NCBI GenBank assembly: GCA_046349875.1
Contig: JAXMBN010000041.1
Span: 1-46,954 of the forward strand
DNA: 46,954 nt
Source: JAXMBN01 sp046349875
GTDB taxonomy: Bacteria > Planctomycetota > Planctomycetia > Pirellulales > Pirellulaceae
Reading direction: 5' to 3'
Position 1 is the first letter of the stretch, and the number at the start of each line of letters is the position of its first letter. The notes below the pieces were generated by a model that did no database searches, had not been told where the DNA came from, and saw only the letters and a program-made list of their open reading frames with translations. Positions 34,806 to 43,448 of this stretch are shown piece by piece. Made by a program: the position numbers and the translations under genes.

Positions 34806-34892
34806 CCTTACTGATGAGCAAGCATTCGTGTTCATGAAGTGCGCGAAGCTTTTGCAAATCTTGGTAGCCGCTATCGACCGTTCCTACCAAGA

Positions 34893-35444
34893 ATGCCGAT
34901 AGTAACGACGGTGAGACGTCTCACGAATGGCGATGTGATGCTAGCAAAAAGGTTTGGTGCAGAAATGTTGGTTCCATCGACGCGATTTGGCAAACTCCAA
35001 GTGGAACATCAAGATTTGCTGTTGATGCCCCAGGGATTGATTGGCTTTGAAACCTGTCGCCACTGGGTCTTGTTGGCGGATGAAGGGCAATCCAATGTGG
35101 CTTGGCTTCATTCGGTCGGGTTGGCCAACGTAGCATTGCCCGTGATTTCGCCGCGAAGGTTTGCTCCCGATTATCGCGTGCATGTCACCGAACGCGATTT
35201 GACTCGCCTGAAGATGCGTGGAGGAGATCAGGTCTTTGTGTTGACGGTGGTGAGCAAGAATGGAATGACCTTGACCACCAATTTGAAGAGTCCTCTCCTG
35301 ATCAATGCGACGCAACGCGTTGGAATCCAAATCGTCTCCACGGAAAATGCCCCGTTGGCTTTACCGATTGGGTTGGTTGATCGCAGTGTGCAGATTACCC
35401 ATCCTCAAAAGCGAGACGCGAACACGATTCGCGCAGTGGCGTGA
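34893..35444 (+). CDS. fliW: Flagellar assembly factor FliW
   Basis: About 183 residues from the ATG at 34893; ATGs at 34938 and 34965 (protein then starting MLVPSTRFGKLQVEHQDL) and a GTG at 34839 are alternatives, and the last ATG best fits the family length. FliW binds CsrA and also flagellin, so that translation of flagellin mRNA is released when flagellin is scarce. Visible family pattern: RFGKLQVEHQDLLLMPQGLIGFE, WLHSVGLANVALPVISP, LTTNLKSPLLIN and a final VQITH. It follows flgL and precedes csrA, the arrangement known from Bacillus and many other bacteria. Confidence 0.9.
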   Translation: MPIVTTVRRLTNGDVMLAKRFGAEMLVPSTRFGKLQVEHQDLLLMPQGLIGFETCRHWVLLADEGQSNVAWLHSVGLANVALPVISPRRFAPDYRVHVTERDLTRLKMRGGDQVFVLTVVSKNGMTLTTNLKSPLLINATQRVGIQIVSTENAPLALPIGLVDRSVQITHPQKRDANTIRAVA

Positions 35445-35565
35445 TTTTTCTTTTCGATTCCTCGGTTTCTTAGAAAAGCCTGCGTTACATCCCGATTTAG
35501 TAGCATGCTTGGAAACCGAGAGGGCTCGGTCATCACTCCATGGTTAATGGACGATAACTCTCCCG

Positions 35566-35591
35566 TCAGAATGAGAACTGGGTCATTCTGA
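35566..35591. promoter_or_regulatory. Hairpin in the csrA leader
   Basis: TCAGAATGA (35566-35574) and TCATTCTGA (35583-35591) form a perfect nine-base inverted repeat with an eight-base loop, in the 212-base gap between fliW and csrA. It could terminate the flagellar transcript, act as an operator, or structure the csrA leader. No T-run follows. Confidence 0.45.
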
Positions 35592-35656
35592 GTCAAAGAC
35601 CGTTACCACAAGCTGCTTGCATTGGAAGCAACGAGTGTAGAAACAAGGAGTCGCCC

Positions 35657-35881
35657 ATGCTGGTGCTGTCGCGACATCGAGACGAAAGCATCATGATCGG
35701 AGACGATGTTATCGTCACGATCGTGGATATCCGTGGAGACAAGGTCAGGCTGGGGATTGAAGCGCCTCAAGATATTCCTGTTCACCGACAGGAAGTTTAC
35801 GAGGCCATCAAGCGAGAAAACCGTAAAGCCAATCACATTCAGCCTGCAGATTTGCGTGGCCTGAATGATGAGCGCGCTTAA
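35657..35881 (+). CDS. csrA: Carbon storage regulator CsrA, copy 1
   Basis: 74-residue RNA-binding dimer that blocks or stabilises mRNAs by binding GGA motifs. The N-terminus MLVLSRHRDESIMIGDDVIV and the core IRGDKVRLGIEAP with PVHRQEVYEAI are canonical. AAGGAG lies eight bases before the ATG and contains a GGA, so it could bind its own leader. The gene sits after fliW, its known protein antagonist, so its main duty here is probably control of flagellar gene expression. The C-terminal 15 residues differ from copy 2 at 43716. Confidence 0.96.
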   Translation: MLVLSRHRDESIMIGDDVIVTIVDIRGDKVRLGIEAPQDIPVHRQEVYEAIKRENRKANHIQPADLRGLNDERA

Positions 35882-35936
35882 CGCGTTGGAACACCCCTTC
35901 GCTTGCTTTGCGAAACGAACGATAGACAACGTTTAG

Positions 35937-35981
35937 GCCCGACGATTCTCAGTTCCCTCAAAGAACGAAGAATCGTCGGGC
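35937..35981 (+). terminator. Terminator after csrA copy 1
   Basis: GCCCGACGATTCT (35937-35949) pairs perfectly over 13 bases with 35969-35981. The loop holds an inner GTTC/GAAC stem, and TTATTCATT follows. It is the strongest hairpin in the window and also faces the convergent acyltransferase gene, so it may serve both. Confidence 0.75.
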
Positions 35982-36035
35982 TTATTCATTGGATCGTTGT
36001 TGATACTTTTCAATCGGCGAGCATCTCTTCCTAGA

Positions 36036-37202
36036 TTATTCTGGACTCGCGATTTCAGTAGGTTGGGAAGACGTCTGTGGCCAGCGTTTCTTGAGCCAGG
36101 AGCCGGCCTGGTAGGCCATGTGTCGCAAGCGAGGCAACGATCGTGGGGCCGCTGCAACCCAGCGACATTGCGATCGAGGGCTAGCACCGAGGCGGGCCTT
36201 GTAGGGTTCGTCGCCGCGAAGAAAATCCAAATGCTTCACACCTCGTTCGATCGCTGATTGGATTGTAAACACATTGAGCGTCCAGCCAGGACGATGTTCT
36301 TCGAGTCGCGGTTCCATTCCGACCAGGTAAAGATTCAAGCGATCGTCGTCCCAAAAGCCGACTGCCCCAGCTGCCATTTCCCCATCGATCTTTAGCAGCC
36401 GCAGATAGAGTCGCTCCGACGCGGCCATCTCGAAACATACCGATCGGAGAAAGGCTCCAAAACCCTGATCCGAAAAGCATCCTTCGATGTTCTTTTCTTC
36501 CCAGCGATGCTGGTGCAATTCACGCAAGTAGGTCAAGGCTTCCTCAATTTCGGAAGTCGATTTTGGTTCAATCAATGTGGCTCGACCGGTTGCCACGTAC
36601 ATCTGATTTTGCTGACGGAGGAGGCGACGGGCCCGTTTGGAAAGGGATTGAAGGTAGAGTTCCCATTGTTTCGGGAGTTCGACCGACCAACAGTTTGGAC
36701 CAGCAATCGAGAGGATGGGAACGCCACTTGATGTTAAATACTGGTTGAGCGCCTGCATAACGGGGTCGTTGGTAGCGATGCCGTCCCAAGCCAATCGGTC
36801 CCATTCTCCTTCGCGGCCCAATTGTGCAAGGGTGCTAGCTATCTCTTGTAGTACTTGGGGTGACGCTTGGGGATCGAGCAGAATTGAGTTGTCGTCGGTA
36901 CACACTTTTCGGCCGCCCATCCATTCCAATTGCGTGCCGAATAAGGCGGAACGACTTCGGCAGAGGGGAACCAAGGCTCGAGTGGATTCTCCTTCAGATA
37001 TGCGGAGAACAAAGAGTGACAATGGCGAGGAAAGTTGGCCAGCATAATGATTCCACCATGCGTCATGCCATTCAAAGCTATGCATCGAACGCATCTGAGC
37101 AAGTCGATTCCATTCGTTGCGTAGAGCCTTGCACTCAGACCATTGTCGAATGATTTGCACTTGGATGCTGGACTTCGATGGCACGTTGGACTCCGCTAGC
37201 AC
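36036..37202 (-). CDS. FemAB/CelD-type GNAT acyltransferase 1
   Basis: 388 residues (GTG start at 37200-37202; the start is uncertain). It belongs to the BcsL/CelD-like acetyltransferase group with two GNAT-like halves: the N-terminal half around MHSFEWHDAWWNHY, and the C-terminal half with SKRARRLLRQQNQM, LRELHQHRWEEK, GEMAAGAVGFWDDDRLNLYLVG, GVKHLDFLRGDEPYKARLG. The last segment is typical of this group. Proteins of this type modify exopolysaccharides or cell-envelope precursors; the substrate here is unknown. A similar but not identical gene follows 283 bases away on the same strand (37486-38565), suggesting an old duplication. Confidence 0.85.
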   Translation of the reverse strand: MLAESNVPSKSSIQVQIIRQWSECKALRNEWNRLAQMRSMHSFEWHDAWWNHYAGQLSSPLSLFVLRISEGESTRALVPLCRSRSALFGTQLEWMGGRKVCTDDNSILLDPQASPQVLQEIASTLAQLGREGEWDRLAWDGIATNDPVMQALNQYLTSSGVPILSIAGPNCWSVELPKQWELYLQSLSKRARRLLRQQNQMYVATGRATLIEPKSTSEIEEALTYLRELHQHRWEEKNIEGCFSDQGFGAFLRSVCFEMAASERLYLRLLKIDGEMAAGAVGFWDDDRLNLYLVGMEPRLEEHRPGWTLNVFTIQSAIERGVKHLDFLRGDEPYKARLGASPRSQCRWVAAAPRSLPRLRHMAYQAGSWLKKRWPQTSSQPTEIASPE

Positions 37203-37485
37203 GATGGAACAGTAATCGTATCAAGCAATAGAACCCAAGAAGGCGAGCCAGTTGCTCTCTAGGATTCCATGATAAAGATTCTCTTGGACTCTAACGCCCG
37301 TTTTGCGAGGCGATCGTCTGACGGTCGGCTCGTTAAGGATTTCCTTTCCCTCAGCGATGACCAAGAGCGCATGTTCCCTACGACCGTTAAAGATGGAACG
37401 TCGGACAATCCAAGAAGAAACAAGTACGCATCGGCCAGGATCATGGGCCGAGCACTCAACCATCGCTAACTAGGAGCCAACGCGG
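37203..37485. other. Intergenic gap between the two acyltransferase genes
   Basis: 283 bases with two short overlapping open frames on opposite strands, neither with a ribosome-binding site nor a protein-like pattern. I see nothing else in it. Confidence 0.4.
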
Positions 37486-38565
37486 TCATTGATATTTCGA
37501 TTGGCCCCATGAAGGAAAAACGGATCGCAAGAGGCGTTTGCAAGTTTGTTTGAGAGGGATGCTCTTCAATGCGACGCGAGCATGATGTCGACATTGGTGG
37601 TAATGCCATTGGGACGCCGAAGCGGTGAGAATCCCTTGCGATACAGAGCGAACTCGGTTGGTAAGCTTCTGCTTGTACTCCGGTTCTCCATATCCCATAT
37701 CGATGAATCGAAGGCCATGGGTCTGGGATTGTCTTGCAATTTCGAGAAACAATGCCGTGCCTGGTGAATATGCGTGATACTGGGAATCGTAGGAAGGAAA
37801 CCAATAGTGGAGCCAGTCTCGTTCGAGCAATCCGAAGTGGACTGCGACCAAGGTTGGGCCCGCATAGAGAGCCGACAGTAGGCCTCGGCAATCGCGATGC
37901 GATTCTTCCCAAAAGCGACGAAGCATCGACGTTGCCCAATCGACTGAGAGAATGTCGAAGAGATAGGTTCGTTGGTATTGGGCTCGTTTCCAAGCGATGG
38001 CCTGTTCAAAAACCGAAGGAGATCGCTCATCGAATACCAATCGCAGCGGCCCCAGATCGCGGACCATTTTCTTGGTTTTTCGCTTTTGTTTGAGGATGGT
38101 GTTGCGAGACTCCTCGAGGAATGGAACATATCCTTGGGGTGGTGCATCGAGATCGGCTAGGAAGCTCGTATGCGTTTCAAAATCAAAAGAGACGCTGGAG
38201 ACCGAACCGGACATGGCATGGTAGGTATACCGGTCGAGGATACCGGCGGACAGGACATCCGAATAGCGAAGAGGACAGTCCGGGGCGACGACCATTCCGT
38301 GTTCATCATTGAAAAGGCCACCCACAGGTACTGCGCGTCGGTTCTCGCAGAATTCGATGGGCCAGTACGCAACCTCTTGGTGACCGGAAATGCCCACTAG
38401 GACATCGACGTTGCGTCCTGACGAGGCCACGACATCACTGAAATCGACCGAGAAAAAAGGGCTTCGCAAGACAGGTTGGTGCGAACGCCATTGTTCCCAT
38501 GTTTGTTTCTGGCCAAGGGAAAAGTCCTTCCATGGCACGATTTGAAAAGAGAATGGGGAAGACAT
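37486..38565 (-). CDS. FemAB/CelD-type GNAT acyltransferase 2
   Basis: 359 residues from the ATG at 38563-38565 (MSSPFSFQIVPWKDF). The same two-half architecture as its neighbour: N-terminal SHQPVLRSPFFSVDFSDVV, then KQKRKTKKMVRDLGPLRLVF, WKRAQYQRTYLFDIL, LVAVHFGLLERDWLHYWFPS and the late GLRFIDMGYGEPEYKQKLT. The last motif corresponds to the DFLRGDEPYK segment of copy 1, but the two proteins differ widely elsewhere. The long frame to 38616 adds a hydrophobic-looking but unlikely extension. Envelope or polysaccharide modification is the best guess, without substrate evidence. Confidence 0.83.
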   Translation of the reverse strand: MSSPFSFQIVPWKDFSLGQKQTWEQWRSHQPVLRSPFFSVDFSDVVASSGRNVDVLVGISGHQEVAYWPIEFCENRRAVPVGGLFNDEHGMVVAPDCPLRYSDVLSAGILDRYTYHAMSGSVSSVSFDFETHTSFLADLDAPPQGYVPFLEESRNTILKQKRKTKKMVRDLGPLRLVFDERSPSVFEQAIAWKRAQYQRTYLFDILSVDWATSMLRRFWEESHRDCRGLLSALYAGPTLVAVHFGLLERDWLHYWFPSYDSQYHAYSPGTALFLEIARQSQTHGLRFIDMGYGEPEYKQKLTNRVRSVSQGILTASASQWHYHQCRHHARVALKSIPLKQTCKRLLRSVFPSWGQSKYQ

Positions 38566-38733
38566 GATGGCAAGAAGCAACCGCAACAGAGGAACTTGGA
38601 TCGTCGATGCTGGCAAGGAGCCCGTCGATGCAGCCGAGGATTACGGTGCTTCTGGCAGTGGGCGGACCACTTTCTAGTCTAATTTCCGATGGCGACGTTC
38701 AAGACCGTGGAATCGCGTGAAGTGGGGGAAGTC

Positions 38734-39171
38734 TCAAATCGGGGCCGGTGGCATCGATTGGCCGTGTAGGGTGAGCACGATTCGACGGGGAGTAGCGTGA
38801 TCACGGTGTTCCACCAGTTGGATCCCTTGCCACGTCCCCAATGCCAACCTGCCTTGGCTAACTGGGACAGTCAACTCGCATCCGATGAGCGTACTTTTGA
38901 TATGAGCCGGCATGTCATCGGGGCCTTCAATGGTATGCCGAAAGGGTTGCGATTCGGGAACCATTCGATTGAGAGATTGTTCGAGGTCCCACCGGACGTC
39001 GGGGTCGGCATTCTCGTTAATGGTAAGGCTGGCCGAGGTGTGCTGGAGGAACAGATGCAGCAAGCCAATCGGACATTGCCGAAGTTCGGGGATGGCCTTC
39101 TCGATCCTTTGCGTGATGAGATGGGAGCCCCGTTCGAGCACGGGAAGTTCGAGAACGCGTTGGACCCACAT
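38734..39171 (-). CDS. yjbQ: YjbQ/UPF0047 family protein
   Basis: 145 residues from the ATG at 39169-39171; the open frame to 39294 passes through A/T-rich leader DNA and is not coding. The family pattern is complete: LLHLFLQHTSASLTINENAD (His44), RHTIEGPDDMPAHIKSTL (His79 or 80 region and His90), and LALGTWQGIQLVEHR. E. coli YjbQ has weak thiamine phosphate synthase activity and the family's main role is unsettled. The gene stands alone, 168 bases upstream (in coordinates) of nothing related. Confidence 0.93.
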   Translation of the reverse strand: MWVQRVLELPVLERGSHLITQRIEKAIPELRQCPIGLLHLFLQHTSASLTINENADPDVRWDLEQSLNRMVPESQPFRHTIEGPDDMPAHIKSTLIGCELTVPVSQGRLALGTWQGIQLVEHRDHATPRRIVLTLHGQSMPPAPI

Positions 39172-39263
39172 CAAAGTGTCCCCCCAAGGCAAAAAAATTT
39201 TCAAAAAATTTTCTAGAAATTCTGAAAGCCTTCGCAACTCTGCGAATGGTAGCGGATTTTTCG

Positions 39264-39283
39264 CCTGGGGGTCAGACCCCAGG
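39264..39283. repeat. GGGGTCAGACCCC palindrome
   Basis: CCTGGGG (39264-39270) pairs with CCCCAGG (39277-39283), and the centre reads GGGGTCAGACCCC. It lies 93 bases upstream of the YjbQ gene start on the minus strand. Similar short palindromes are scattered in many bacterial genomes; here it could be an operator or a repeat relic. Confidence 0.45.
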
Positions 39284-39849
39284 CCCCTTGTCAAATAGTC
39301 GATTCCTGATAAGCGAGTTATTCTCGCATCCGTCCCGGTCTAATGGCATTCAAAACGACATTGTGCCGAGGTTGATATTCACCAAGCGGGTCGTGTTCAA
39401 GGTTTGTCCGTAGGGCTTGCCGGACCGCTAGAGTTTTCGCAAAGCGGGAAACAGGATCTGGGGCAATGGGCCTCAGCGCATCCCCTAGAGAATTTTCTTG
39501 ACATGCTAAGGGACCCACGAATAATACCCAAAGTGATCTTCGCCAGAACGCTGTAGCGGATCGTGTCGTGCTCGAAAGTGATGAATGAAGCGAGCGCGCG
39601 AGGAACTATCCAGTTCTGATCATCTTTGAGATTCGCTGGCGGCTAAGACAACGAGCAAATCAGACATCTAGGTTGCGAAGATCGTGTTGAATGGTCATTC
39701 CGGGGAAAAGGCGATCGAAGCATCGAAGCGATGATACCGGTGTGATTTATTAACAAAATTATGTTGTCGATTGGAACCGTGGCCCTTCGTCGGATATCCA
39801 ATCGACTTTGATGGAAATTATAGGTAGCTCAATACAAGGGGAGGAACTT
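39284..39849. other. Long gene-free gap
   Basis: 566 bases between the GGGGTCAGACCCC palindrome upstream of yjbQ and the 74-aa gene. The only frame over 60 codons (39318-39518, minus) has no protein-like pattern. The last 120 bases, which include an A/T-rich TTATTAACAAAATTATG stretch at 39747, probably carry the promoter of the 74-aa gene. Confidence 0.45.
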
Positions 39850-40074
39850 ATGAGCTTTTGCAAGAACGTTTTTGAAGCCATTCTGAAGTACGGTCATGAC
39901 GAGGATTTTGATCCTCAAGCCGATGATAACTTTTTGCCAACGGATGCTCCCGCTGGTTCGGAAGAAAAGATTGACGTACTTCGCCGTCGCGTTGAATTGG
40001 GACAACCACTTTGGCACGAAGATGACCGCGTTGATTACAGCGGTTTGACCGGTGCGATTCGCCCTCGCGAATAA
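39850..40074 (+). CDS. Small acidic hypothetical protein, 74 aa
   Basis: Starts at the ATG at 39850, chosen because GGGGAGGA sits at ideal spacing. The protein is acidic (KYGHDEDFDPQADDNFLPTDAP in its first half, given here by character: many Asp and Glu) and ends VDYSGLTGAIRPRE. It has no signal peptide or membrane segment. A clear terminator follows 19 bases after the stop, and a long upstream gap suggests its own promoter, so it is a single-gene, probably well-expressed transcript. Family not recognised. Confidence 0.75.
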   Translation: MSFCKNVFEAILKYGHDEDFDPQADDNFLPTDAPAGSEEKIDVLRRRVELGQPLWHEDDRVDYSGLTGAIRPRE

Positions 40075-40093
40075 TCGCCTCTGAATCCGATGA

Positions 40094-40121
40094 AGCTCGG
40101 CTTGTTAGCCGGGCTTTTTTT
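40094..40121 (+). terminator. Rho-independent terminator
   Basis: AGCTCGGC (40094-40101) pairs with GCCGGGCT (40108-40115, one G-T pair) around TTGTTA, followed directly by a run of seven T (40115-40121). It is the best intrinsic terminator in the window, ending the 74-aa gene transcript before the aldo/keto reductase gene. Confidence 0.88.
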
Positions 40122-40174
40122 GTTGGCGCATTGCATGAAATCGGGCCTCGTCTCTTAAGGAAAGTCCATTTCCA

Positions 40175-41143
40175 ATGGAATTTAGTCGACGTCGAAAAAT
40201 CCCTGGAACCGAATTAGAGATTAGTCCGGTATCCATGGGATGTTGGCCCATCGCCGGTATCAGTTCGCTCGAGGTTAACGATATCGATAGCCAAGCCACG
40301 ATCGAGGCTGCGCTCGAGATGGGAGTGAACCATTTTGATACGGCCTACAGCTATGGCTACGAGGGGCAAAGCGACCGACTGTTGCAGAGGGTGCTGAAAG
40401 GTCAATACGACCGCGTCGTTATTTCTAGCAAGGTTGGATCACACTATACCAGCGACCGCACGCGAGTCATCGATTCTGACCCTCAGCGGCTTGCGCAGCA
40501 GCTTGAGGAGATAAGGCAGCGTCTTGCGATCGATTGCATTGATCTTCTTTATCTTCATGCACCTGATCGTAAGACTCCCATCGAAAAGGTTGCTGAAGCC
40601 TTTGCGGATTGGAGGGCCAAAGGTTGGATTCGGCATGCATGCTTGAGCAATGCAACGGCCGAAGAAACCAGACGATTTGGTTCGATCGAACCACTCGCAC
40701 TCTTGCAGCCCTATTTCAATATGTTGCAGCAAGAAGAGGTGGAGGGGCTCAGGCCTGTTGCTTTCGAGCAGAACATTGGAATCGCATGCTATTGGCCACT
40801 CATGAAGGGATTGCTGGCTGGAAAATTGTTGCGTGATCATGTTTTCCATCCAGTCGACCGACGATTGACCTATCCCATTTATCAAGGGGATGAGTGGCAG
40901 AAGAATCAAGACTTCATGGATCGCATCCGCGCGATGGCGAACGAATTGGGATGGTCTGTACCGCGATTAGTCATTCGATGGACGATGGATCAGCCAGGGA
41001 TCACTACCGTCCTTTGTGGGGCGAAGCGACCGGATCAAATTGCCGAGTCAGCGGAAGCGATGGAGTCATCCCTTCCAGTCGAAGTGATGCAGGTCATCGA
41101 TGCCGCCATTGCCGAGCGGATGCATGGGCCGATCAAGGGCTGA
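40175..41143 (+). CDS. Aldo/keto reductase
   Basis: 322-residue NAD(P)H-dependent carbonyl reductase with the (beta/alpha)8 fold. The catalytic tetrad is complete: Asp55 and Tyr60 (HFDTAYSYG), Lys86 (VVISSKVGSH) and His128 (LLYLHAPD). The cofactor-site end is recognisable in TTVLCGAKRPDQIAESAEAM. TTAAGGAAAG precedes the start. Substrate unknown. It ends 29 bases before the convergent Nudix gene and has no pathway partners beside it. Confidence 0.92.
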   Translation: MEFSRRRKIPGTELEISPVSMGCWPIAGISSLEVNDIDSQATIEAALEMGVNHFDTAYSYGYEGQSDRLLQRVLKGQYDRVVISSKVGSHYTSDRTRVIDSDPQRLAQQLEEIRQRLAIDCIDLLYLHAPDRKTPIEKVAEAFADWRAKGWIRHACLSNATAEETRRFGSIEPLALLQPYFNMLQQEEVEGLRPVAFEQNIGIACYWPLMKGLLAGKLLRDHVFHPVDRRLTYPIYQGDEWQKNQDFMDRIRAMANELGWSVPRLVIRWTMDQPGITTVLCGAKRPDQIAESAEAMESSLPVEVMQVIDAAIAERMHGPIKG

Positions 41144-41172
41144 TCATCTACGATCGATTCTCAATCAGACAT

Positions 41173-41853
41173 TTAATTTTTGAGAATGGTCTGAAAACCC
41201 AGGCTATTGAGGAAGCGGCCGAGAATGATGGCGGTTGCTCCCCACACAAAATGCCGGTCCACTTCAAAGCCCGGGGTGAGAATCATAGCGCCGCGGCGAT
41301 TCACGTTTCGTCGCTGAATCGCTACGTTTGGACGCGACGTATCGAGCGCAAACCGAAGGACCTCATCGACTTCGTGTTCATTGATTTGATACTGAAGAGT
41401 ATGATCGGACCAAGCAACGATCGGATGAACAAGATGGTTGCTTGCATACACATAAACAGCGGGCAGAACACCATGAATCTTGACCCGATTGGCACTCACC
41501 CCCATCTCTTCTTCGAGTTCGCGTAGGGCCGCGTTTTGAATGGACTCATCGGGATCGACTCGACCACCGGGAAGGGAAACTTGACCGGCGTGATCGGCGA
41601 GTTTAGAGGAGCGAACCGTTAACGGAAGGTACCATCCGAGTTGGTCGCGAGCGACAAGGATCATCACTGACGCCAATTTAGTGTTGGGATCGCATGGGCC
41701 GCGATGGCGACCATAGGCCAATTCAGGTGCCATGCATGCCAGTAAAGAGTTTTCTTCGCAGCACGCATCGAGGCTTGGTTTCCAATCGGCGAGCCAATGA
41801 GGGATCGATCCTGTGCTCGATTCCGGGCTCGATGTTTCTTGCACGTCGTTCAT
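41173..41853 (-). CDS. Nudix hydrolase, CoA pyrophosphatase type
   Basis: 226-residue Nudix enzyme that splits a nucleoside diphosphate linked to another moiety. The Nudix box starts at Gly97 and includes Glu103 and the REL-EEE-MG core (residues 111-118). Just upstream is LTVRSSKLADHAGQVSLPGG, the extra motif that marks the CoA/acyl-CoA pyrophosphatase subfamily (UPF0035). CoA or an oxidised CoA is therefore the likely substrate. Start at the ATG at 41851-41853. It follows the frameshifted membrane-protein gene by only ten bases, so they share a transcript. Confidence 0.9.
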   Translation of the reverse strand: MNDVQETSSPESSTGSIPHWLADWKPSLDACCEENSLLACMAPELAYGRHRGPCDPNTKLASVMILVARDQLGWYLPLTVRSSKLADHAGQVSLPGGRVDPDESIQNAALRELEEEMGVSANRVKIHGVLPAVYVYASNHLVHPIVAWSDHTLQYQINEHEVDEVLRFALDTSRPNVAIQRRNVNRRGAMILTPGFEVDRHFVWGATAIILGRFLNSLGFQTILKN

Positions 41854-41863
41854 AGAGTTGGTT

Positions 41864-43448
41864 TTAGCGACTTGGAAGTTCTACGACAACGTATGTTTGA
41901 TTGCGTTGGGAGCCTCGTGGATACACGATGGGCAACCGTGGAAGTTGATAGTAGACCCTTCGATCAAGAACCGCATATTGGGCTCCATAACGCGTTGCCA
42001 AGGATCGCAGCGACTTGACATTATTGGGGATAAGGCCTCCCGTAGTGGCATAGGGGTAGACGGATCGCATGCGTTCTCGCCATTCCAGCATGCTCGTTGC
42101 ATCTTGAGGGACGTTTTTCCAATTGACCACCTCGGCTCGTTGGGAATACCACACAAACGATTGTTGATAGCGGGGTGTAATGAACAATGCATCTTCTGGT
42201 GTATTGGCTTGGATCCAACCACAAACGGCCATCCAATCCTGATAGGTTTTGAGTTCTTGTCCCTCGTTTTCATTGGGCATGAGAAGCGAGCGGCAATCAG
42301 CTTCGGGGATCACTTGGTTCCATTGAATGAGGGTACGATCCGCTAGCCAAAGGCTCGATGGGATCAGTAGCAGAACCCAAGCGAGATTCTGTCGCCAACC
42401 GCTTTCGATGGGTGCCAAGCACCAATGCGCAAGCAGCATGACGATGACGATGGGGAACGCAACATCGTTCCATCGGAACCAATAGAAACGCAAGAGCGAT
42501 GCGGGTGTCTTCGGGTGATAGAGTCCGTAGAGATCGATAATCAAACCGAGGAATGCAATGGAGAATGCCGCGATTCCGAGAACCCACAGAAGGTTGATTT
42601 TGGAAAAGGCCGAGCGTGTTGATGGTAGCATTGAACCTTGGAAGAGGCCGTAAGCAGTTCCAACGAGAATGAGCCAAACTATGTGGTGAGTCCAGCGATC
42701 GATAGAGAAATGCAAAGGGGACAAGTGGTGAGGTAGGCGATCGTAAACGTAGATATGGGCTGCCATCGCCAACATCCGCCGGGATGCCACGATTACTACA
42801 GGGCGGGGAGGAGTCCAGCCAGTGAGATGCAGCCACCAGCGCGCTGCTGGCTACGCCAGGTTCGATTGAAGATGGCCATGCCTCCTTGCAGATGGTAAAT
42901 GCGAGAAGGCAAGTGAGCGTGACCCATCCGCCCACGACGACATGAAAGGCTGAAGCAAGTCCGAGTAAAATCCAGCTCCACCGCCAACGGTCGCGAAGGG
43001 ATTCACCAATAGCTGCAAGGAGCAAGGCGTACGCCATTCCTTTGGCCTCGAAACCACCGACGACCCATTCCCCTGAGACTTGTCCAAGTTCGACGGCACC
43101 TAGGAACGCCGGAAACGTGAGGACTCCGATAAAGGAACTCGGGATGACGCCTCGTGCCAGATGTCTCCATCCGATAGCAAGGGACAGCCAAACGAGCAAT
43201 CGGCCAAGCCAGGCACTGGTTGGAAGCGAAAAGGAATGGGTAAGCCAGCCCATGGTCGAAAAAAAGAACCAATGAGCATCGGCAGAAGCAACAAAAAGGT
43301 CGTTTTGAGCGAAGGCGGGATCCCAAAAATGTCGGGCTTTGATGAGGTAGTGCGATTCGTTGACCTCAGGAGCGGGCGTGCCAGCATAGGCAAGGCAAAT
43401 GCCCAAGCAGAGCAAAACATCGATCGCTGCAAGTAAGAAACGCTTCAT
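41864..43448 (-). CDS. Multispan membrane protein, frameshifted twice
   Basis: About 528 residues if two missing bases are restored. Frame 1 starts at the ATG at 43446-43448 and encodes a signal-like first helix and several membrane spans (WLGRLLVWLSLAIGW, GMAYALLLAAIGESL, WSWILLGLASAFHVVVGGW). After about 42840-42880 the meaningful sequence moves to the -1 frame (AGGCISLAGLLPAL, stop at 42796), then again to the next -1 frame, which carries AAHIYVYDRLPHHLSPLHF, more spans, and a soluble C-terminal domain ending near VVELPSR. The pattern matches a planctomycete membrane family with a DUF6798-like C-terminus. Function unknown. It may be decayed or merely mis-sequenced. Confidence 0.72.

Noticed and set aside
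37221..37469. Two opposed short open frames between the acyltransferase genes
   Set aside because: They overlap on opposite strands, without start signals; most likely noncoding.
39318..39518. 66-residue minus-strand open frame in the gap after yjbQ
   Set aside because: No ribosome-binding site, no neighbours in operon spacing, composition not protein-like.
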